Shown here: one piece after another, positions 5,991 through 8,153 of the stretch
Layout of the letters: every line of letters starts with the position of its first letter
How positions within the stretch are numbered: position 1 is the stretch's first letter
Notes under the pieces: model-generated
What the model was told of the DNA's origin: nothing
What the model saw: only the letters and a program-made list of their open reading frames with translations
The model's database searches: none
Assembly (NCBI GenBank): GCA_003509065.1
Contig: DODG01000187.1
Location: 1-8,153 of the forward strand
Length of the DNA: 8,153 nucleotides
Direction: 5' to 3'
Origin: Acidobacteriota bacterium
Lineage (GTDB): Bacteria; Acidobacteriota; Vicinamibacteria; Vicinamibacterales; UBA823
Translations under genes and position numbers: made by a program

Positions 5991-7760
5991 ATGGCCAGCG
6001 CAGATGAAACGGAAAATATTGAACTGACTCAAGGAGGTCCAGATAGCACCGTTGTCAAATCGGAACCGCACGACTTCTTGGAAGATACCGATACCCCAGA
6101 CCCGGATGAGTACGCCCGCCTATTGGAACTGTACGACAGCAGTTTTCGAAATATCGCTGAAGGTGAAGTAGTCAGTGGCACAGTACTTCAAGTCACATCT
6201 TCTGAAGTTGTAGTCGACGTTGGCTATAAATCGGAAGGCATGATTGCGATTGAAGAATTTCGTAACGAGCGTGGTGAGATCGTGGTTCAAATGGGTGACA
6301 TTGTAGATGTACTGCTTGAGCGTACAGAAGATCGACACGGCTATGTTGTGCTCTCCCGTGAAAAAGCCGAGAAGATGAAGATCTGGGATGAGATCGAAAA
6401 AGCCTACAACGATCAAAAAGTTGTTATTGGACACGTTATTGAACGAATTAAAGGTGGCCTTGCAGTCGATATTGGCGTTCGAGCCTTTCTTCCCGGTTCG
6501 CAAATCGATGTTCGTCCTGTTAGAAATCTGGATTCGCTCCGCGGGGAAGAACTGCGGATGCGGGTCATTAAGGTAAACAAGAAGCGTGGCAACATTGTGT
6601 TATCACGCAAGATTTTACTGGAAGAAGAAAACGCTGACAAGAAACAGAAAACGTTAAGCACTTTGGCCGAAGGCAAGGTCATTAAGGGTATTGTCAAGAA
6701 CCTGACTGACTATGGTGCGTTTGTCGATCTTGGAGGCTTTGACGGTTTATTGCATATCACAGACATGTCTTGGGGACGAGTCTCACATCCGTCGGAGTTG
6801 TTCAAGATTAACGATGAAGCAGAAGTGATTGTGCTTAAGTTTGATCCAGAGACTGAGCGGGTCTCCTTGGGGTATAAGCAACTTATCGCAGATCCGTGGG
6901 ACGGTGTGGGTGACCGCTATCCGGTAAATGAACGTGTTAGTGGTCGAATCGTAAGTTTGACAGATTACGGAGCTTTTGTAGAACTGGAACCTGGTGTTGA
7001 GGGTTTGATCCATGTATCAGAAATGTCTTGGAGTAAGCGGGTTAAACACCCGTCAAAAATCTTAACTGTGGGGGACACAGTGGAAGCGTTGGTGCTGGCT
7101 GTTGATCCGAACGCTCGTCGGATATCACTAGGCTTGAAGCAAATCGAAACAAATCCGTGGTTGCAAATTGCCGATCGTTATCCACTCGGTACGAAAATTA
7201 CTGGGACTGTTAGGAATGTTACCGAGTTCGGTGCCTTTGTTGAGGTTGAAGAAGGTGTCGATGGATTGATTCACATATCTGACATGTCGTGGAGCAAAAG
7301 GCTGCAGCACCCGTCTGAAGTAGTTAACAAGGGTGACGAAGTTGAGTCAGTGGTGCTTAATGTGGACGCTGAAAACCAACGGTTATCATTGGGTCTTAAG
7401 CAGCTGTCAACGGATATCTGGGACGAGTTTCTCTCCAATAACAGCGCTGGCGATGTTGTCGAAGGCAAGATCGTCAAATTGACCAATTTCGGTGCCTTTG
7501 TTGAGCTTGCCGATGGAATCGAAGGGCTGATTCATGTTTCGGAGTTTGACGATGAGCAGGGTGACGAGAAGATTGAATTAGAGGTTGACCAAACTTATTC
7601 GATGAAAATCATCAAGCTCAGTGCAGTAGACAGAAAGATCGGTTTGAGTATACGGGCGCTCAAGTTAGGTGATGAAGCGGTTGACTGGACATCTCAGGAT
7701 GAGCAGTCGAGTTCGCCAGAAGCCACATTGGGCGACCACTTTAAAGGTCTTCAAGAGTAA
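5991..7760 (+). CDS. rpsA: 30S ribosomal protein S1
   Basis: S1 binds mRNA on the small ribosomal subunit and helps to bring structured or weakly led mRNAs to the ribosome. Six S1 (OB-fold) repeats are visible, at about 56-123, 142-207, 227-296, 312-382, 399-469 and 486-556, the full set known from E. coli. The first two are the divergent ribosome-binding type. Repeats 3-5 are close copies carrying TDYGAFV or TEFGAFV and a signature like MSWSKR..HPS (259-268, 345-354, 432-441). Repeat 6 keeps TNFGAFVEL but has lost the W..HPS segment. The first 40 residues are an acidic, probably disordered extension (13 Asp or Glu, one Lys) that E. coli S1 lacks. The 589 residues are slightly longer than the 557 of E. 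coli. The gene has its own strong promoter and a structured leader, and the IHF/HU gene follows 51 bases downstream. Confidence 0.97.
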   Translation: MASADETENIELTQGGPDSTVVKSEPHDFLEDTDTPDPDEYARLLELYDSSFRNIAEGEVVSGTVLQVTSSEVVVDVGYKSEGMIAIEEFRNERGEIVVQMGDIVDVLLERTEDRHGYVVLSREKAEKMKIWDEIEKAYNDQKVVIGHVIERIKGGLAVDIGVRAFLPGSQIDVRPVRNLDSLRGEELRMRVIKVNKKRGNIVLSRKILLEEENADKKQKTLSTLAEGKVIKGIVKNLTDYGAFVDLGGFDGLLHITDMSWGRVSHPSELFKINDEAEVIVLKFDPETERVSLGYKQLIADPWDGVGDRYPVNERVSGRIVSLTDYGAFVELEPGVEGLIHVSEMSWSKRVKHPSKILTVGDTVEALVLAVDPNARRISLGLKQIETNPWLQIADRYPLGTKITGTVRNVTEFGAFVEVEEGVDGLIHISDMSWSKRLQHPSEVVNKGDEVESVVLNVDAENQRLSLGLKQLSTDIWDEFLSNNSAGDVVEGKIVKLTNFGAFVELADGIEGLIHVSEFDDEQGDEKIELEVDQTYSMKIIKLSAVDRKIGLSIRALKLGDEAVDWTSQDEQSSSPEATLGDHFKGLQE

Positions 7761-7774
7761 CTTAGCTTGACCTT
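7744..7774 (+). other. Hairpin spanning the rpsA stop codon
   Basis: AAGGTC (7744-7749) pairs with GACCTT (7769-7774), and AAG (7753-7755) with CTT (7766-7768), leaving a 3-base bulge and a 10-base loop that contains the stop codon (7758-7760). GGTTTAATCGTCTT follows, too poor in T for a clear terminator. It might moderate read-through into the IHF/HU gene, or be chance. Confidence 0.25.
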
Positions 7775-7800
7775 GGTTTAATCGTCTTGGACAACGAGTA

Positions 7801-7807
7801 GGGGGAG
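7801..7807 (+). promoter_or_regulatory. Ribosome binding site of the IHF/HU gene
   Basis: GGGGGAG at 7801-7807, with core GGAG at 7803-7806, lies 4-5 bases before the ATG at 7812. The spacing is a little short, but the match is good and supports that start. Confidence 0.6.
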
Positions 7808-7811
7808 CGGT

Positions 7812-8153
7812 ATGACAAAGGCGGAGCTTGTTGAAGAGGTTTCGCGTGTTTCCGAACTTACCAAGAAGCATTCCGAAGTCATTGTCGAGACGGTATTCAA
7901 GAGTATTGTTACAGCGTTGCATCGCGGTGAAAAGATCGAACTTCGAGGTTTTGGGAGCTTTCGGTTAAGGCAGCGTGAACCGCGGAAGGGGCGAAATCCT
8001 AAAACTGGCGATAGGGTTGACGTCCCACCGAAGAAGGTGCCTTATTTTAAACCGGGCAAAGACCTGAAAGAGTTAATTAATCGACGGTCCAAAGAGTCTA
8101 CGGCTTCAATACCTAGTGTCGCAACTTTGCCAGACAATACCAGCTTACGGCAA
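7812..8153 (+). CDS. ihfB: IHF/HU-family nucleoid DNA-binding protein, IHF-beta-like (3' end outside window)
   Basis: Proteins of this family bind as dimers and bend DNA in the minor groove, shaping the nucleoid and assisting replication, recombination and transcription. I read 114 codons with no stop before the window edge. The helical N-terminal part (MTKAELVEEVSRV, about 1-40) leads to the hallmark IELRGFGSFRLRQREPRKG (42-60), then the beta-arm tip RNPKTG (61-66) with the intercalating Pro63, then VPYFKPGKDLKELIN (76-90). The ELRGFGSF and VPYFKPGK spellings and the place after rpsA favour IHF-beta (himD) over HU, but a homodimeric HU-like role is possible. The family usually ends near residue 90-95. 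Here the frame goes on for at least 20 more residues, Ser/Thr/Pro-rich and not basic (KESTASIPSVATLP), so there is a C-terminal tail whose full length is not visible. It is probably co-transcribed with rpsA. Confidence 0.92.
   Translation, partial: MTKAELVEEVSRVSELTKKHSEVIVETVFKSIVTALHRGEKIELRGFGSFRLRQREPRKGRNPKTGDRVDVPPKKVPYFKPGKDLKELINRRSKESTASIPSVATLPDNTSLRQ

Noticed and set aside
5754..6071. A 105-codon minus-strand open frame crossing the cmk-rpsA gap
   Set aside because: It overlaps the rpsA promoter, leader and start on the opposite strand, has no recognisable domain, and I see no ribosome binding site for it. It is best explained as a chance open frame.
6388..6576. A 62-codon plus-strand open frame inside rpsA in another frame
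   Set aside because: It is fully nested in the S1 repeats and its sequence is a frame-shifted reading of them.
6669..7400. Repeated segments within rpsA as a DNA repeat array
   Set aside because: The similarity is at protein level and reflects the S1 domain repeats; the DNA copies have diverged and show no recent tandem duplication.
7767..7796. TTGACC upstream of the IHF/HU gene as a -35 box
   Set aside because: No acceptable -10 box occurs 16-18 bases downstream, so an own promoter there is not supported.
7665..7922. A minus-strand open frame of 85 codons across the rpsA-IHF junction
   Set aside because: It lies opposite two clear genes and its translation matches nothing I know.

Overview
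The window is a dense, co-directional block of bacterial housekeeping genes, all on the + strand. The order is uvrC (3' part only), an M50 site-2 protease-like membrane peptidase, trpS, scpA, scpB, an RluB-type pseudouridine synthase, cmk, rpsA, and an IHF/HU-family nucleoid protein that runs off the right edge. Base composition looks balanced (about half G+C) and codon use looks similar from gene to gene. I see no insertion sequence, integrase, phage gene, CRISPR array, tRNA or rRNA. The style of the proteins (TrpS, the UvrC C-terminal half, six-domain S1 with an acidic N-terminal extension) and the gene order remind me of Acidobacteriota, perhaps the Vicinamibacteria side. That placement is from memory of the families and needs a phylogeny.

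Layout. Positions 1-929 carry the C-terminal half of UvrC (RNase H-like nuclease plus helix-hairpin-helix). After a 59-base gap comes the M50 peptidase with a TTG start, then trpS only 4 bases later. scpA and scpB follow with short gaps, and rluB begins 7 bases after scpB and cmk 19 bases after rluB. This tight spacing suggests one transcription unit from the M50 gene to cmk. A 292-base gap then separates cmk from rpsA. It holds an imperfect hairpin, a near-consensus sigma-70-type promoter (TTGACT, 18 bases, TATAAT) and a predicted leader of about 100 bases with a long bulged stem-loop before the rpsA ribosome binding site. rpsA is followed after 51 bases by the IHF/HU gene, which probably shares its transcript.

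Functionally the block joins DNA repair (UvrC), chromosome organisation (ScpA and ScpB as partners of Smc, plus the IHF/HU protein), translation (TrpS, S1, a 23S rRNA pseudouridine synthase) and pyrimidine nucleotide supply (Cmk). The pairs scpA-scpB-rluB and cmk-rpsA-ihfB are widely conserved neighbours in bacteria.

I did not find a novel system. The items most worth a second look are the structured rpsA leader, a Ser/Gly-rich insertion inside the UvrC nuclease domain, the acidic N-terminal extension of S1, and a C-terminal tail on the IHF/HU protein.
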